A stretch of 64,000 nt of DNA from Arcobacter arenosus (GTDB taxonomy: Bacteria > Campylobacterota > Campylobacteria > Campylobacterales > Arcobacteraceae), in NCBI RefSeq assembly GCF_005771535.1, contig NZ_VANU01000002.1:248001-312000 (forward strand). The letters are read 5' to 3'. Both the position numbers and the translations under genes were made by a program. This document shows positions 42,139 to 52,019 of this stretch, in pieces. Every line of letters starts with the position of its first letter. The first letter of the stretch is position 1. A model generated the notes under the pieces. The model saw only the letters and a list, made by a program, of their open reading frames with translations, was not told where the DNA came from and searched no databases.

Positions 42139-42551
42139 TTATAATTTACTGCAAGGGCTAAAAATAGATATCTAGAAAACTTTGCAATTGAAACTAAGAC
42201 TAAAAAATACTTCCAATTATATTTTAAAACTCCAGCCACAAAAGTTATAGGGTCTCCAACTATGGGTAACCATGAAAATAAGAGGGTAACTGCTCCATAT
42301 TTTTTAAAATATTTATTATACTTTTCAATTTTTTCTTTTTTTAAGTAGCCTTTTTTTTCTAAATACTCTTCCCCTTTTAATCCTAAAATATAATTGATTA
42401 ATGAGCCAAGAATATTCCCTAAACTTGCAAATAATAGTAAAAGATAAATATTATGACCTTGGGTTATATCATATATTAGTAAGGCTTCACTTCCCATGGG
42501 AAATAGTGTTGCTGAGATTAGGGCTACAAAAAATAAACTAAGGTAAATCAA
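42132..42551 (-). CDS. VTT/SNARE-associated (YqaA/DedA-like) membrane protein
   Basis: A 139-aa protein with about four hydrophobic segments and the typical G-N-I-L-G-S-L-I-N-Y-I-L-G near residue 45. The DedA/YqaA hallmark F-S-W-L-P-I-V-G-D-P lies near residue 93. These proteins are linked to membrane homeostasis and lipid flipping. Its start overlaps the DMT transporter gene by four bases. Confidence 0.85.
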   Translation of the reverse strand: MIYLSLFFVALISATLFPMGSEALLIYDITQGHNIYLLLLFASLGNILGSLINYILGLKGEEYLEKKGYLKKEKIEKYNKYFKKYGAVTLLFSWLPIVGDPITFVAGVLKYNWKYFLVLVSIAKFSRYLFLALAVNYNL

Positions 42552-43450
42552 GCTTTTACTTTTCTAAATCTTTTAACTTTTAATTGAGAGATAAATACCC
42601 CTATTAAAATCAATGCACTAGCTATTAACTCTTTTGAGGAAAGTTTTTCCCCTAAAAACATATAAGCTAAAAAAACTGTAAATATTGGGATTAAATATAC
42701 AAAAACAGCAGCCTTTGATGCTTCTATTTTGGTTAATGCAAAGTTATACAAACCATAACCACCTAAGGTAACAACTATCCCTAAATAAACTGACCAAGAT
42801 AAGGCTTCAATAGTAAATTGCATACTTGAAGTACTAATCTCATAAATAAAGAAAGGGAAAAAGAAAACTGCACCAATAAAAACTTGAATTGCTGTTATAA
42901 ATAAAGCTGAGTATTTATTACTTAAATATCTAGCTACAATTGTATACCCTGCTGCACAAATCATGGCACAAAATTCTAGAAAATTACCTAACATAGGATT
43001 TGGAGCACTGTATGATGTAGTAGCTTGAACACTTAACCAAACAGCTCCAAACATTGCAATTAAAGAACCAAAAATTAGTTTTCTTGTGATAATCTCTTTT
43101 AGGAAAAAACCTGCAGCCATAGCTGTAATAATTGGCATAAGTGATGTAATCATTCCAGCTTGTGATGCTGAGGTATATATTAAAGCTTTTGCCTCAAAGA
43201 TAAAATAAAAACAAGGTTCAAATAAAGCTAAAAGAAAAATATATTTTATATCACTTTTTGTAAAATCGTATTTTAAAAAATCTTTTATAAAATATAAAAA
43301 ACATAATGAGGCTGTAACCATTCTTATAAAAATAACTGTGTACTCACCTAAATCTTGCATAGCAGATTTTAAAGCGATAAAGGAACTAGCCCAAATAAAC
43401 ATTGCAAAAACCAATGAAAGGAAACCGATTAGATTAAAATTTTTAGACAA
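42548..43450 (-). CDS. EamA/DMT-family transporter
   Basis: A 300-aa inner-membrane protein with about ten helices arranged as two EamA repeats (F-I-W-A-S-S-F-I-A-L near residue 18; L-G-G-Y-G-L-Y-N-F-A in the second). Likely an exporter of a small metabolite. It is coupled by overlap to the VTT gene downstream on the same strand. Substrate unknown. Confidence 0.87.
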   Translation of the reverse strand: MSKNFNLIGFLSLVFAMFIWASSFIALKSAMQDLGEYTVIFIRMVTASLCFLYFIKDFLKYDFTKSDIKYIFLLALFEPCFYFIFEAKALIYTSASQAGMITSLMPIITAMAAGFFLKEIITRKLIFGSLIAMFGAVWLSVQATTSYSAPNPMLGNFLEFCAMICAAGYTIVARYLSNKYSALFITAIQVFIGAVFFFPFFIYEISTSSMQFTIEALSWSVYLGIVVTLGGYGLYNFALTKIEASKAAVFVYLIPIFTVFLAYMFLGEKLSSKELIASALILIGVFISQLKVKRFRKVKA

Positions 43451-43545
43451 TTTATTTACTTCTTTTTTGAAATTAAGGGAGGATTATACTCTTTTAAAAA
43501 ATAATGTCAATAAATCATTTTAAACTATTTTAAGGAAAGATTTAG

Positions 43546-43551
43546 TATAAT
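43546..43551 (+). promoter_or_regulatory. -10 element for SRP RNA
   Basis: TATAAT within TTTAGTATAATT fits the Campylobacterota sigma70 pattern (strong -10, T-rich upstream, no clear -35). It places a transcription start near 43558, just ahead of the SRP RNA. Confidence 0.55.
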
Positions 43552-43565
43552 TCATTCCTTTAAAA

Positions 43566-43706
43566 GCAGAGCACAAAGAGTACACAGGTACTTTTGATGC
43601 TCTTCTTTAGCCCCTTACAATCGTTTTAAGAGACAACGCCCCAGGATGGGAACATAGCAAGGCACCTCTTTCTATGGTGTGTTTGGGTACCTGGAGAAGA
43701 GTGCTA
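43566..43706 (+). ncRNA. ffs: Signal recognition particle RNA (4.5S, ffs)
   Basis: Domain IV is unmistakable: CAGG (43642-43645), 2-bp AT/AT, a GGAA tetraloop closed by G-C, and AGCA (43656-43659), inside the GCC/GGC helix (43638-43640/43661-43663). Outer pairing joins AGCAC (43570-43574) with GTGCT (43701-43705) and CAGGTAC with GTACCTG. The 5' end is uncertain: a shorter form starting near 43597 would also fold. It binds Ffh for cotranslational targeting of membrane proteins. Confidence 0.82.
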
Positions 43707-43717
43707 ACAGCACTCTT
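43697..43717 (+). terminator. Hairpin ending the SRP RNA
   Basis: AAGAGTGCT pairs perfectly with AGCACTCTT around loop AAC. It overlaps the 3' arm of the SRP RNA, so it competes with the mature fold and probably forms only at termination. The U-run is short. Confidence 0.65.
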
Positions 43718-43860
43718 ACTTACTCAAAAATTATTCAAACATCATAATCAAAAGATTATCAAAACATTTTTTTAATATTTAAATATTTTTTCTAAATTAT
43801 ATAAATTTGGTATTTCAAGGAAGAATTAAGACCCAAGAGCTACTTGAGTCTTATGTTTTG

Positions 43861-45120
43861 TTAGTCTTCTATTCTAATCATAACTGGTTTTGCTGTAACA
43901 GCACCAGCTTGTTCTATCTTTTTTAAAGCATCAACTACATCTTTTTCTAGTGATGTATGAGTTGCTAATAAAAGGTTTGCGCAAGTTTTATTAAGTGGCT
44001 TTTGAATCATCTTTTCAATAGAGATATTTTGCTCACCTAAGATAGTTGCAATTTTAGCTAAAACGCCAGCTTTATCTTCAACTCTAAATCTTAGATAATA
44101 TTTAGTTTGAATCTCATCTTTTGACATTAAAGTTAAATCTTCAGAGTTATCAAGTTCAAATCCTAACATTGGAGAACCTTTACCACGTCTTGCAATATCA
44201 ACGATATTTGCAATAACAGCAGAAGCTGTAGCATCACCACCAGCCCCAGCTCCATAATACATAGTTTCTCCAACTTTATCACCAATTACAGAAACTCCAT
44301 TCATAACTCCATCAACTTTTGCAATCATTTCATCTTTTGATATAAAAGCAGGATGAACTCTAAGTTCAACTTTTTTGTCAATCTTTTTAGCAATTGTTAA
44401 AAGCTTGATTGTGTAGTTGAACTCATTTGCAAAATCAATATCCTCAGGAGCGATATCTTGAATACCTTCGATTAAAATATCTTCAGGTTTTGCGTCAATA
44501 TCATAGGCAATAGAACCAAGAATTAGTAACTTATGAGCAGCATCAAATCCACCAACATCAAATGTTGGATCAGCTTCTGCATAACCTAACTCTTGTGATT
44601 CACTTAGAATTGTGTCATAATCAACACCTTCATTAATCATTTTTGTAAGCATATAATTACAAGTACCATTCATGATACCTCTAATTGATTGGATATGGTT
44701 AGCAGTTAATCCATCTCTTAGTGCATTAATAATTGGAATACCACCTGCTACTGCTGCTTCATATTCAAAAGGAGTGTCCCCTGCTAAATCTTGAAGTTCA
44801 TATCTATGATAAGCCAATAAAGCTTTATTAGCAGTAACAACTGCTTTACCTTTTACTAAAGCTTTTTTAACAATTTCGTATGGTTTTTCAATTCCACCCA
44901 TAAGTTCAACAATAATATCAATTGAATCGTCATTTAAAACTGCATCAATATCATCAGTTAACTCAATTGTTACATCTCTTTTTTTGTTTAGGTTACTTAC
45001 TACACCAATTGCTGGTTCTATCTCACACCCTGATCTTTCTGTAATAATATCTTTATTGTCTCTTAAAATATTAGCAACAGATGCTCCAACAGTACCAACT
45101 CCAATAATTCCTACTTTCAT
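43861..45120 (-). CDS. hom: Homoserine dehydrogenase
   Basis: A 419-aa enzyme of aspartate-family amino acid synthesis (aspartate semialdehyde to homoserine). NAD motif G-I-I-G-V-G-T-V-G-A-S (residues 3-13), catalytic region A-A-V-A-G-G-I-P-I-I and N-G-T-C-N-Y-M-L-T-K, and a C-terminal ACT domain (about residues 348-415, starting R-V-E-D-K-A-G-V-L) for threonine feedback. It lies directly after an aminotransferase gene on the same strand, an order common in this phylum. Confidence 0.95.
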   Translation of the reverse strand: MKVGIIGVGTVGASVANILRDNKDIITERSGCEIEPAIGVVSNLNKKRDVTIELTDDIDAVLNDDSIDIIVELMGGIEKPYEIVKKALVKGKAVVTANKALLAYHRYELQDLAGDTPFEYEAAVAGGIPIINALRDGLTANHIQSIRGIMNGTCNYMLTKMINEGVDYDTILSESQELGYAEADPTFDVGGFDAAHKLLILGSIAYDIDAKPEDILIEGIQDIAPEDIDFANEFNYTIKLLTIAKKIDKKVELRVHPAFISKDEMIAKVDGVMNGVSVIGDKVGETMYYGAGAGGDATASAVIANIVDIARRGKGSPMLGFELDNSEDLTLMSKDEIQTKYYLRFRVEDKAGVLAKIATILGEQNISIEKMIQKPLNKTCANLLLATHTSLEKDVVDALKKIEQAGAVTAKPVMIRIED

Positions 45121-45129
45121 ATATTTATC

Positions 45130-46338
45130 CTATAAACTACTTAAATATCTTTTTATGTTTTTCGCTGCTTGTCTAATTCTTTTTTCATTTTCAATTAGGG
45201 CAATTCTTACATACTGGTCACCATAATGACCAAATCCAATACCTGGACTTACTGCAACTTTTGCTTCAGTTAGAAGTTGCTTAGAAAACTCCATACTTCC
45301 AAGATGTTGTGCTTTTTCTGGGATTTTTGCCCAAATAAACATAGAAGCATTAGGACAATTCATTTCCCAACCTGCATCAGCAAATGCTTCAAGCATAATA
45401 TCTCTTCTTTTTCTATATTTTTCAATATGTTCTTCAACACATTCTTGTGGTCCATCAAGTGCAACAGTAGCTGCAACTTGAATTGGTGTAAACATACCAT
45501 AATCAAGCCATGATTTGATTCTTTTTAATGCACCAATTAGTTTTTCATTTCCAACCATAAAACCAACTCTCCATCCTGCCATATTGTATGACTTAGATAA
45601 AGTAAATGATTCAACAGCTACATCAAGTGCACCCTCAGCTTGGAAAATAGATGGTGTTTTATATCCATCAAAAGTGATATCTGCATAAGCAATATCAGAG
45701 ATAACGTAAAATCTTTCTTGTTTTGCTAAATCAACTAATCTTTGGTAAAAACCTTCAGTAACTGTTGCACAACTTGGATTGTGTGGGAAGTTAACTAAAA
45801 CATATTTTACTTTTGGAATTGATTCTTTTAATGTTTTATTTAATCTTTCGAAGAATAAATCTTCATCAACTCTAAAATCATCCCCAAATGGTAATTCAAA
45901 GTTATGAATTCCAGCACCTGCTAGCATAAATGCATATGAGTGGATTGGATAAGTTGGGTCTGGAACAACAGCCACATCTCCAACATTTACAATTGCTTGA
46001 ACAAGGTGTACATATCCCTCTTTACTCCCCATTGTTGCAACTGCGTGTTTATTTGGATCTAATCCTTCAACTCCATATTTTCTTTTATACCAATTACAAA
46101 TAGCAAGTCTTAATTTATAAATCCCCGCACTTGCACTATACCCATGATTTTTTGGTTTATCAGCAGTCTCTTTTAGTTTATCTGTGATATGTTGTGGTGC
46201 TGGACCATCTGGGTTCCCCATTGAAAAGTCAATGATATCTTCACCGGCTCTTCTTGCTTCCATTTTTATATTATTAACTTCTGCAAACACATAGTTTGGA
46301 AGTCTTTTCATTCGCTCAAATTCAATTTCTGGAAACAT
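45130..46338 (-). CDS. Class I/II aminotransferase (AlaC/LL-DAP aminotransferase-like)
   Basis: A 402-aa PLP enzyme: N-P-D-G-P-A-P near residue 43, N-F-P-H-N-P, and the PLP lysine in S-F-T-L-S-K-S-Y-N-M-A-G-W-R. It resembles AlaC/YfdZ and related enzymes annotated as LL-diaminopimelate aminotransferase. ATG 46338 is preferred, since AAGGAG lies eight bases upstream and overlaps the alternative GTG. The substrate (alanine or DAP) is not settled by the sequence. It is probably co-transcribed with hom. Confidence 0.87.
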   Translation of the reverse strand: MFPEIEFERMKRLPNYVFAEVNNIKMEARRAGEDIIDFSMGNPDGPAPQHITDKLKETADKPKNHGYSASAGIYKLRLAICNWYKRKYGVEGLDPNKHAVATMGSKEGYVHLVQAIVNVGDVAVVPDPTYPIHSYAFMLAGAGIHNFELPFGDDFRVDEDLFFERLNKTLKESIPKVKYVLVNFPHNPSCATVTEGFYQRLVDLAKQERFYVISDIAYADITFDGYKTPSIFQAEGALDVAVESFTLSKSYNMAGWRVGFMVGNEKLIGALKRIKSWLDYGMFTPIQVAATVALDGPQECVEEHIEKYRKRRDIMLEAFADAGWEMNCPNASMFIWAKIPEKAQHLGSMEFSKQLLTEAKVAVSPGIGFGHYGDQYVRIALIENEKRIRQAAKNIKRYLSSL

Positions 46339-46350
46339 TAATTTCACTCC

Positions 46351-47166
46351 TTATTTAATCATTACACTTAATCCACGCTTTATATTTTCAAGCGTATATA
46401 TATCATCAATTTTTACATATTTAGTATTTTCAGGAATAGCTAGTTTTAAAGACCTTGATTTTTTATTATCTTTAACTATTTCTAAAATATTTAAATCTTT
46501 ATCGTAAAACACTATATCTGGAAACCATTGATTACCTGGTTTTGATAAAACAATTAAGTCACTTGCTCCTTCAAAATCTATGAAATAAGGCTTCAATGGT
46601 TTTCTTAAATCAACTTTCTCCCCTAATATAATACTTTGAGATTTTGCTAAAGTTGAATTGGACGTATCAATTACATACGACCATTTAGTATACCCCTCTT
46701 TTTTGATATCAATAAATTTGCAATTACTTTGTGCTAATTCTATTGATAGCATTAGAGGGTCAATGGCGGCTTCAGTTTTTAGATTTATAATCCAAGTAGA
46801 GGTTCTATCTTCATTATAAACTAAACTTTTCGTAAAATAGTGGTAATAACCTAATCTTTTTAATGAATCAGAAATGATTTTCATTGATTTTATTGGTGCA
46901 TTTGATATCTCAAAACTAATTGTGATATTTTCTGGTGCATTTAAAGAGACATTTAACAAACCATTATCTTTTAATCTTTGCATAACTGCTGGATAGTTTA
47001 AAGATTGGTTTTGATAATAAGCAGATTTATCTTGAAAAATATAATTTATCAAACTTAGATTTTCATTGAAAGTATCATATCCAATAATATTTGCAACTTT
47101 TTCATTGAAAGTTGCTCCATTTAATAATACTGAACAAAAAATAAAAATAAATGATAATTTTTTCAA
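46351..47166 (-). CDS. Conserved exported protein of unknown function
   Basis: A 271-aa protein with a signal peptide (about residues 1-18, ending N-G-A). The remainder is a mixed alpha/beta domain with no Cys cluster or catalytic motif that I recognise. A repeated pattern of I-S-F-E-I-S and I-I-N-L-K-T strands suggests a beta-sandwich. It lies between an aminotransferase and a 23S rRNA methyltransferase gene, 13 nt from each neighbour or less, consistent with a housekeeping operon of this phylum. Confidence 0.75.
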   Translation of the reverse strand: MKKLSFIFIFCSVLLNGATFNEKVANIIGYDTFNENLSLINYIFQDKSAYYQNQSLNYPAVMQRLKDNGLLNVSLNAPENITISFEISNAPIKSMKIISDSLKRLGYYHYFTKSLVYNEDRTSTWIINLKTEAAIDPLMLSIELAQSNCKFIDIKKEGYTKWSYVIDTSNSTLAKSQSIILGEKVDLRKPLKPYFIDFEGASDLIVLSKPGNQWFPDIVFYDKDLNILEIVKDNKKSRSLKLAIPENTKYVKIDDIYTLENIKRGLSVMIK

Positions 47167-47179
47167 AATAGTTTCTCTC

Positions 47180-47863
47180 TTATCTTTTTAAATTATAAAT
47201 TAAAATTCCACCTGCAACTGAAACATTTAAAGAATCAAAATCATTAAACATTTTAATTGAAACTGTTTCATCAAGTTTTTTAATAACTTTATTTGATAAT
47301 CCAGCACCTTCACTTCCTAAAAGTAAAGCTGTTTTTTCACTTGTATTATCAAATTTTTTTAAATCTATTCCATTCATAGCAGCACCAAATAGTTTAAAGT
47401 TTTGTTGTTTTAATTCATTTGCTACATCAAGAATATTTGGTACATGACAAAAAGGGATGTCAAATAAAGCCCCACTACTAGTTCTTGCTATTCCTTCATA
47501 GTTTAGTTGTTTTACATTACTTGCAATAATCGCATCAACTCCTAAAGAGTATGCTGTTCGGCAAATAGCTCCAATATTCCCTACATCAGTTAATCCATCT
47601 AATACAACAATAAAACTTGAGTCTTTCAAATCTTTTAAAGACACTGTTTCATATTGGCTAAGTTTTAGAAAAAATCCTTGGTGATTTCCACCTTTTGCCA
47701 AACTCTGTGCTTTCTTGTTATCAAGTTTTATGATTTTTTTGTTTAGATTTGTAAACTTTTTAAAAAGTTTTGGTTCAATCTCTTTTGAGAACATAACCTC
47801 TTCAATAAGGTTTGGATGTCTTTCGAGTACATAAAGTACTACTTGTTTCCCATATATAATCAT
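47180..47863 (-). CDS. rlmB: 23S rRNA (guanosine-2'-O-)-methyltransferase, TrmH/RlmB family
   Basis: A 227-aa SPOUT methyltransferase with an N-terminal substrate-binding domain and the three knot motifs: D-V-G-N-I-G-A-I-C-R-T-A near residue 91, L-L-L-G-S-E-G-A-G-L near residue 180, and S-L-N-V-S-V-A-G-G near residue 212. It methylates a 23S rRNA guanosine (G2251 in E. coli). Other TrmH paralogues cannot be fully excluded. Confidence 0.88.
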   Translation of the reverse strand: MIIYGKQVVLYVLERHPNLIEEVMFSKEIEPKLFKKFTNLNKKIIKLDNKKAQSLAKGGNHQGFFLKLSQYETVSLKDLKDSSFIVVLDGLTDVGNIGAICRTAYSLGVDAIIASNVKQLNYEGIARTSSGALFDIPFCHVPNILDVANELKQQNFKLFGAAMNGIDLKKFDNTSEKTALLLGSEGAGLSNKVIKKLDETVSIKMFNDFDSLNVSVAGGILIYNLKR

Positions 47864-47994
47864 GGCAAGATTTTATCTAAAAATTGTTGATAAACTACTT
47901 TTGAAGATAAATAATGTTTTTTTTTATAAAAAAAGATACACTTATGCTATAGTTTTTTGTTATACTTTTGGAAATTATATAGTAAGAGGCAATT

Positions 47995-49971
47995 ATGAAT
48001 AACAATTTGGAATATATAAAAACAGTAAATACTAGCGAGTCTCAACTTGATAGAACATTGGCAAAGGGGCTTTATTTCGGGGAAGAAGCGCCAGCTTTTG
48101 TTTTAGGATACATCTCTCCACACATAAATTTTAATAGTGTTTCTCAAAAAATAAAATCTTTATTTCCTAGTGAAACAAAAGTTATTTTAATTACAACAGC
48201 AGGGGAACTATGTACTTTTAATATAGAAGAGAAAAGGGGAATGCTATACAACGATGCAAGTTCAACTTGGGAAAATATTGTATTACAATCTTTTTCATCA
48301 TCTATGATTGAATCAGTAGAAGTTTTATCTATTCCATTATTTAGTGAAGATATGAGTTCTTCTAGTATGGATCACTCACAAAGAGTTGATAGAATTACAC
48401 AAGAGTTAAAAAGACAAAATATAAATACAAAAATACACCATGAAAACACTTTTGCACTTACTTTGATTGATGGACTTTCAAGTTCTGAGAGTTTTTTTAC
48501 AGAAGCAGTTTATAAAAGTGGAAAACTTCCATGTCTTATTATTGGTGGAAGTGCTGGAGGTAAACTAGATTTTAAAGAAACGTATATTTTTGATAACTCA
48601 CAAGCAGTAAGACATAAAGCGGTTGTTTGTTTAGTAAAATTAAAACAGGGTTATAGATATGGAGTTTTAAAATCACAAAGTGTTGAGGAAACAAATGCTT
48701 CTTATTTAGTTGCCGATGCCGATGTTTTAAAAAGAACTGTTTATAGTGTTTTAAATGAATCAACAAATGAGATAGTTAACTTCTTAGATATGTTAAGTTA
48801 TCAATTAAGTTGTACTCTTGAAGAGCTTCCAACTGTGTTAGGGGATTATACTTTTGCCATTAAAGTTGGTGGAGATATTTATATTCGGTCAGTTGCAAAT
48901 GTGGATGTGGAAAACAAATCTATCTCATTTTTCTGTGATATTGCCTTTGGGGATGTTTTATTTCTTGTTAGAAATAAAGATTTTGTTTCTCAAACAGAAG
49001 AGGATTATAGAAGATTTTCATCACAAAAAAGATTTGAACCCCTTGGAGCAATGTTCAATGACTGTATTTTAAGAAGACTTTTAAATCAACAAAGACTAGG
49101 TGCATTACAAACATTTAATAACTTCCCTGTTGCTGGATTCTCAACTTTTGGAGAGTTATTAGGGGTAAATATTAATCAAACTTTGACAGCTTTATTTTTC
49201 TACAAAGTTGAAAACGAAAATGATTTCAAAGATGATTTTGTAGATAGTTTTGTACAAAAATATGCACAATATTCTGCATATTATGAGAAAAGAGAAATCT
49301 ATCAGCTTCAATTAATGGCAAAGGTTAGAAGAGCAATTATTGAAAAACTAAAAGAGGCTTTCCCTTTAATTCAAGATATGGTTTCTATTATCAATGATGT
49401 ATATGACAACACTCAAAAAGCAAATGAGATTATTGATGAATTGAATAATAAATTTGAAGTATTTACAAAAGATATTATGACAAATGTTGATACAAATACA
49501 AAACTTGTGTCAAATATGGAAAATCTTACTTCAAATGCAGATGAGATTAAAAAAGTTCTTTCATCTATTTCTGATATTGCAATTCAAACAAACCTTTTAG
49601 CACTAAATGCAGCAATTGAAGCTAGTAGGGCTGGGGAATATGGAAAAGGATTTAAAGTTGTTGCTGATGAAGTTAAAAAGTTAGCAAAAAGAACACAAGA
49701 TGGATTAAAATCAAGTAATGATTCTGTTGATGTAACTGTAAGAGCTGTTAAAGATACAGCTTATATGATTGATAGTGCAAGTAGTTCTTTAAAATCAATT
49801 TCAGAAAATACAGAAGTTATAAATGAATCATTTAATAATATAAAAGATAGTACTAGAACAACAAATAGTTTTATTGCTAATAAAAAAGATAAATTTGATA
49901 GATTATCTCAAAGTATTAATAGAATTGAACAAATTCAAAATAGTTTAGAGCAGTTAGAAAATCATATGTAA
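47995..49971 (+). CDS. FIST-domain methyl-accepting chemotaxis-like protein
   Basis: A 658-aa protein with FIST_N and FIST_C sensory domains (residues about 30-420) joined to a C-terminal MCP signalling domain. The kinase-contact hairpin reads [18 protein letters not shown]. No transmembrane segment, so it is a cytoplasmic chemoreceptor. FIST domains are proposed to bind amino acids or other small ligands. It is transcribed alone, divergent from rlmB. Confidence 0.88.
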   Translation: MNNNLEYIKTVNTSESQLDRTLAKGLYFGEEAPAFVLGYISPHINFNSVSQKIKSLFPSETKVILITTAGELCTFNIEEKRGMLYNDASSTWENIVLQSFSSSMIESVEVLSIPLFSEDMSSSSMDHSQRVDRITQELKRQNINTKIHHENTFALTLIDGLSSSESFFTEAVYKSGKLPCLIIGGSAGGKLDFKETYIFDNSQAVRHKAVVCLVKLKQGYRYGVLKSQSVEETNASYLVADADVLKRTVYSVLNESTNEIVNFLDMLSYQLSCTLEELPTVLGDYTFAIKVGGDIYIRSVANVDVENKSISFFCDIAFGDVLFLVRNKDFVSQTEEDYRRFSSQKRFEPLGAMFNDCILRRLLNQQRLGALQTFNNFPVAGFSTFGELLGVNINQTLTALFFYKVENENDFKDDFVDSFVQKYAQYSAYYEKREIYQLQLMAKVRRAIIEKLKEAFPLIQDMVSIINDVYDNTQKANEIIDELNNKFEVFTKDIMTNVDTNTKLVSNMENLTSNADEIKKVLSSISDIAIQTNLLALNAAIEASRAGEYGKGFKVVADEVKKLAKRTQDGLKSSNDSVDVTVRAVKDTAYMIDSASSSLKSISENTEVINESFNNIKDSTRTTNSFIANKKDKFDRLSQSINRIEQIQNSLEQLENHM

Positions 49972-49977
49972 GAAGAT

Positions 49978-50793
49978 TTAATCTTCTTGCATTAACTCGT
50001 TGTAAATCTCTTTAACATTTTTCCCTGTCATTTTAGCAAGTAGTTTTGCTTTTGCTTTTGGAGCAATATCTAGGGATTTTATATCATCTAAATCTAGGGT
50101 TTGACCTTTGAATTCAGTAGGTTCAATAACAATTACCCATTCCCCTTTTATATTTTCTTCTTTAAATTTCTCAAATAGATTTTTTGCGCAATCTTTAAAA
50201 GTTTTTTGATGAAGTTTTGTTAATTCTTTTGCTAAAAAAATTGTTCTTTCTTCATCTATATTTTTAATCTCTTCAAGAGTTTTTAAAAGTCTATGGGGTG
50301 ATTCATATAAAATAGATAAAATTGAACTTTGCATAACAGAAGTAAGTTTCTCTTTTCTTTCTTTCCCTTTATGAGCTAAAAATCCAAAAAAAGTAAACTC
50401 TGTATGAGTAAAACCACTCATAGCAAAGGCTGTTAAAACTGCATTTGCCCCTGGAAGTACATCATATTCTATATTATTGTCAATAGCATATTGAACTAAT
50501 GAAGCACCTGGGTCGCTAACACAAGGCATCCCGGCATCACTAACATAAACAATATTTTTTTCAAATGTTTCAGGAGTTAAAGTTTTTAGTATTTGATTTT
50601 CATTGTGTGAGTGAAAAGATTTAAATTCACTACATTTAAAAGTTAAATTTTCTCGTTCAGAAAGAAGATTTAGAAGTTTTTTTGTGACTCTTGTATCTTC
50701 ACAAAAAATCAGTTCCGCTTCCATAAGGACATTTAAAGAACGTTTAGAGATATCCTCTAAATTTCCTATTGGAGTTGGAACTAATGTTAACAC
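49978..50793 (-). CDS. rsmI: 16S rRNA 2'-O-ribose C1402 methyltransferase
   Basis: A 271-aa tetrapyrrole-methylase-fold enzyme: L-V-P-T-P-I-G-N-L-E-D-I at the start, F-C-E-D-T-R-V-T-K-K-L and Y-V-S-D-A-G-M-P-C-V-S-D-P-G with the SAM site. Together these define RsmI, which modifies C1402 in the ribosomal P site with RsmH. It is followed by no gene on the same strand, and rpmE lies just upstream in the same direction. Confidence 0.95.
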   Translation of the reverse strand: MLTLVPTPIGNLEDISKRSLNVLMEAELIFCEDTRVTKKLLNLLSERENLTFKCSEFKSFHSHNENQILKTLTPETFEKNIVYVSDAGMPCVSDPGASLVQYAIDNNIEYDVLPGANAVLTAFAMSGFTHTEFTFFGFLAHKGKERKEKLTSVMQSSILSILYESPHRLLKTLEEIKNIDEERTIFLAKELTKLHQKTFKDCAKNLFEKFKEENIKGEWVIVIEPTEFKGQTLDLDDIKSLDIAPKAKAKLLAKMTGKNVKEIYNELMQED

Positions 50794-50805
50794 GCTATTT
50801 TATAA

Positions 50806-51006
50806 TTATTTTTTAGCGTATTTAGCTTTGAACTTCTCAACTCTACCAGCAGCATCAACAATTTTTTGCTCACCAGTAAAGAATGGGTGACAAGCAGAAC
50901 AAATATCAATTCTCATTGCCTCAACATTTGATTTAGTTTCAAATGTATTCCCACAAGCACAAGAAACTGTACAAGTTTTGTAATCTGGGTGAATATCTTT
51001 TTTCAC
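50806..51006 (-). CDS. rpmE: Ribosomal protein L31 (zinc-binding type)
   Basis: A 66-aa L31 with all four zinc Cys: S-C-A-C-G-N-T-F and [10 protein letters not shown]. Presence of the C+ motif marks the zinc-dependent form rather than the zinc-free paralogue. It lies between miaA and rsmI on the minus strand. Confidence 0.95.
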   Translation of the reverse strand: MKKDIHPDYKTCTVSCACGNTFETKSNVEAMRIDICSACHPFFTGEQKIVDAAGRVEKFKAKYAKK

Positions 51007-51089
51007 TTGATTTTCCTTACTTTAATTAATGCCTAAGAAAAGATCGAATCTCTTGTCGTCCTTTAATAAGCTCTTTTAATGGACTGGGA

Positions 51090-51965
51090 TTATATCGAAA
51101 AATACTTAATAATATCTGAATTTAAGTTTTCTATAATATTGCTAGTTTTTTCTTTGAATTGCCCTTTGTTGAAAGTGTTTTGTCTTTTTGCTAATTTTGC
51201 AGTATTTAATGCAATTTTTTCTTCAAGTTGCTTTTTGTCAAGTTTACCATCAAGATATTGTAATGTTTCAACAATACCTATTGAACTCATACAGTTTGGC
51301 ACCCTTTGGTATTTACTTTCTAAAAAAATCACTTCATCGATAATACCATCTTTTATCATTTGGGAAGTTCTCAAAGATATTCTTTCTCTAAGTTTGTCTC
51401 TATCCCATAAAATCTCGAAGATTTTTAAATCCTTTGCAACAGGTTCTTTTTTGTTTAGTTCAAAATATTTTGATGGGGCCATATTACTTTGTTTATAAAT
51501 AGAGAAAGCTTTTCTTACTCTATATGTATCGTTTCTTGTAATTTTTTCCATATATGTTTTATCTAATTCATATAAAAAATCATAGGTTTCTTCAAAACTC
51601 ATCTCAAGGTCGTATTCTTTTTCAATACCTGTTGATAAACCTTCAATCAAAGCTTTTAAATAAAAACCTGTACCACCAACAATAATAAGATTTTTGCCAT
51701 TTTCCTTTGCATATGCTTTAGCCTTTTTGTACTCATCAAAAAACTGTATAACATCAAACTTTTCATTTGGATAAAGTACATCTATCCCAAAGTGAACTAT
51801 ATCTTTACGCTCTTCTTTTGTTGGTTTTGCAGAAGCAATATCTATCTCTTTGTATACTGATAATGAATCAAGTGACAAAATAATAGAATTTGTCTTTTGT
51901 GCTATATCTATTGATAAGGCTGTTTTTCCTGAGGCTGTTGAGCCAATAATTGCAATCTCTTTCAT
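51090..51965 (-). CDS. miaA: tRNA dimethylallyltransferase
   Basis: A 291-aa enzyme that adds a dimethylallyl group to A37 of tRNAs reading UNN codons. Visible motifs: P-loop G-S-T-A-S-G-K-T-A-L (residues 8-17), D-S-L-S-V-Y-K-E-I-D-I-A-S-A-K-P, and G-G-T-G-F-Y-L-K-A-L. C-terminal region R-Q-x2-F is diverged but present (K-R-Q-N-T-F-N-K). It is divergent from the prenyltransferase gene with a short shared gap. Confidence 0.93.
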   Translation of the reverse strand: MKEIAIIGSTASGKTALSIDIAQKTNSIILSLDSLSVYKEIDIASAKPTKEERKDIVHFGIDVLYPNEKFDVIQFFDEYKKAKAYAKENGKNLIIVGGTGFYLKALIEGLSTGIEKEYDLEMSFEETYDFLYELDKTYMEKITRNDTYRVRKAFSIYKQSNMAPSKYFELNKKEPVAKDLKIFEILWDRDKLRERISLRTSQMIKDGIIDEVIFLESKYQRVPNCMSSIGIVETLQYLDGKLDKKQLEEKIALNTAKLAKRQNTFNKGQFKEKTSNIIENLNSDIIKYFSI

Positions 51966-52019
51966 AAAAATGATTGTAGCAAAACAATTGTAAATATCTT
52001 TTTTGATATACTTCGTTCC

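Noticed and set aside
51079-51498. Plus-strand ORF of 139 codons opposite miaA
   Set aside because: It is antisense to the well-conserved miaA gene, low in complexity, and has no supporting ribosome site or domain.
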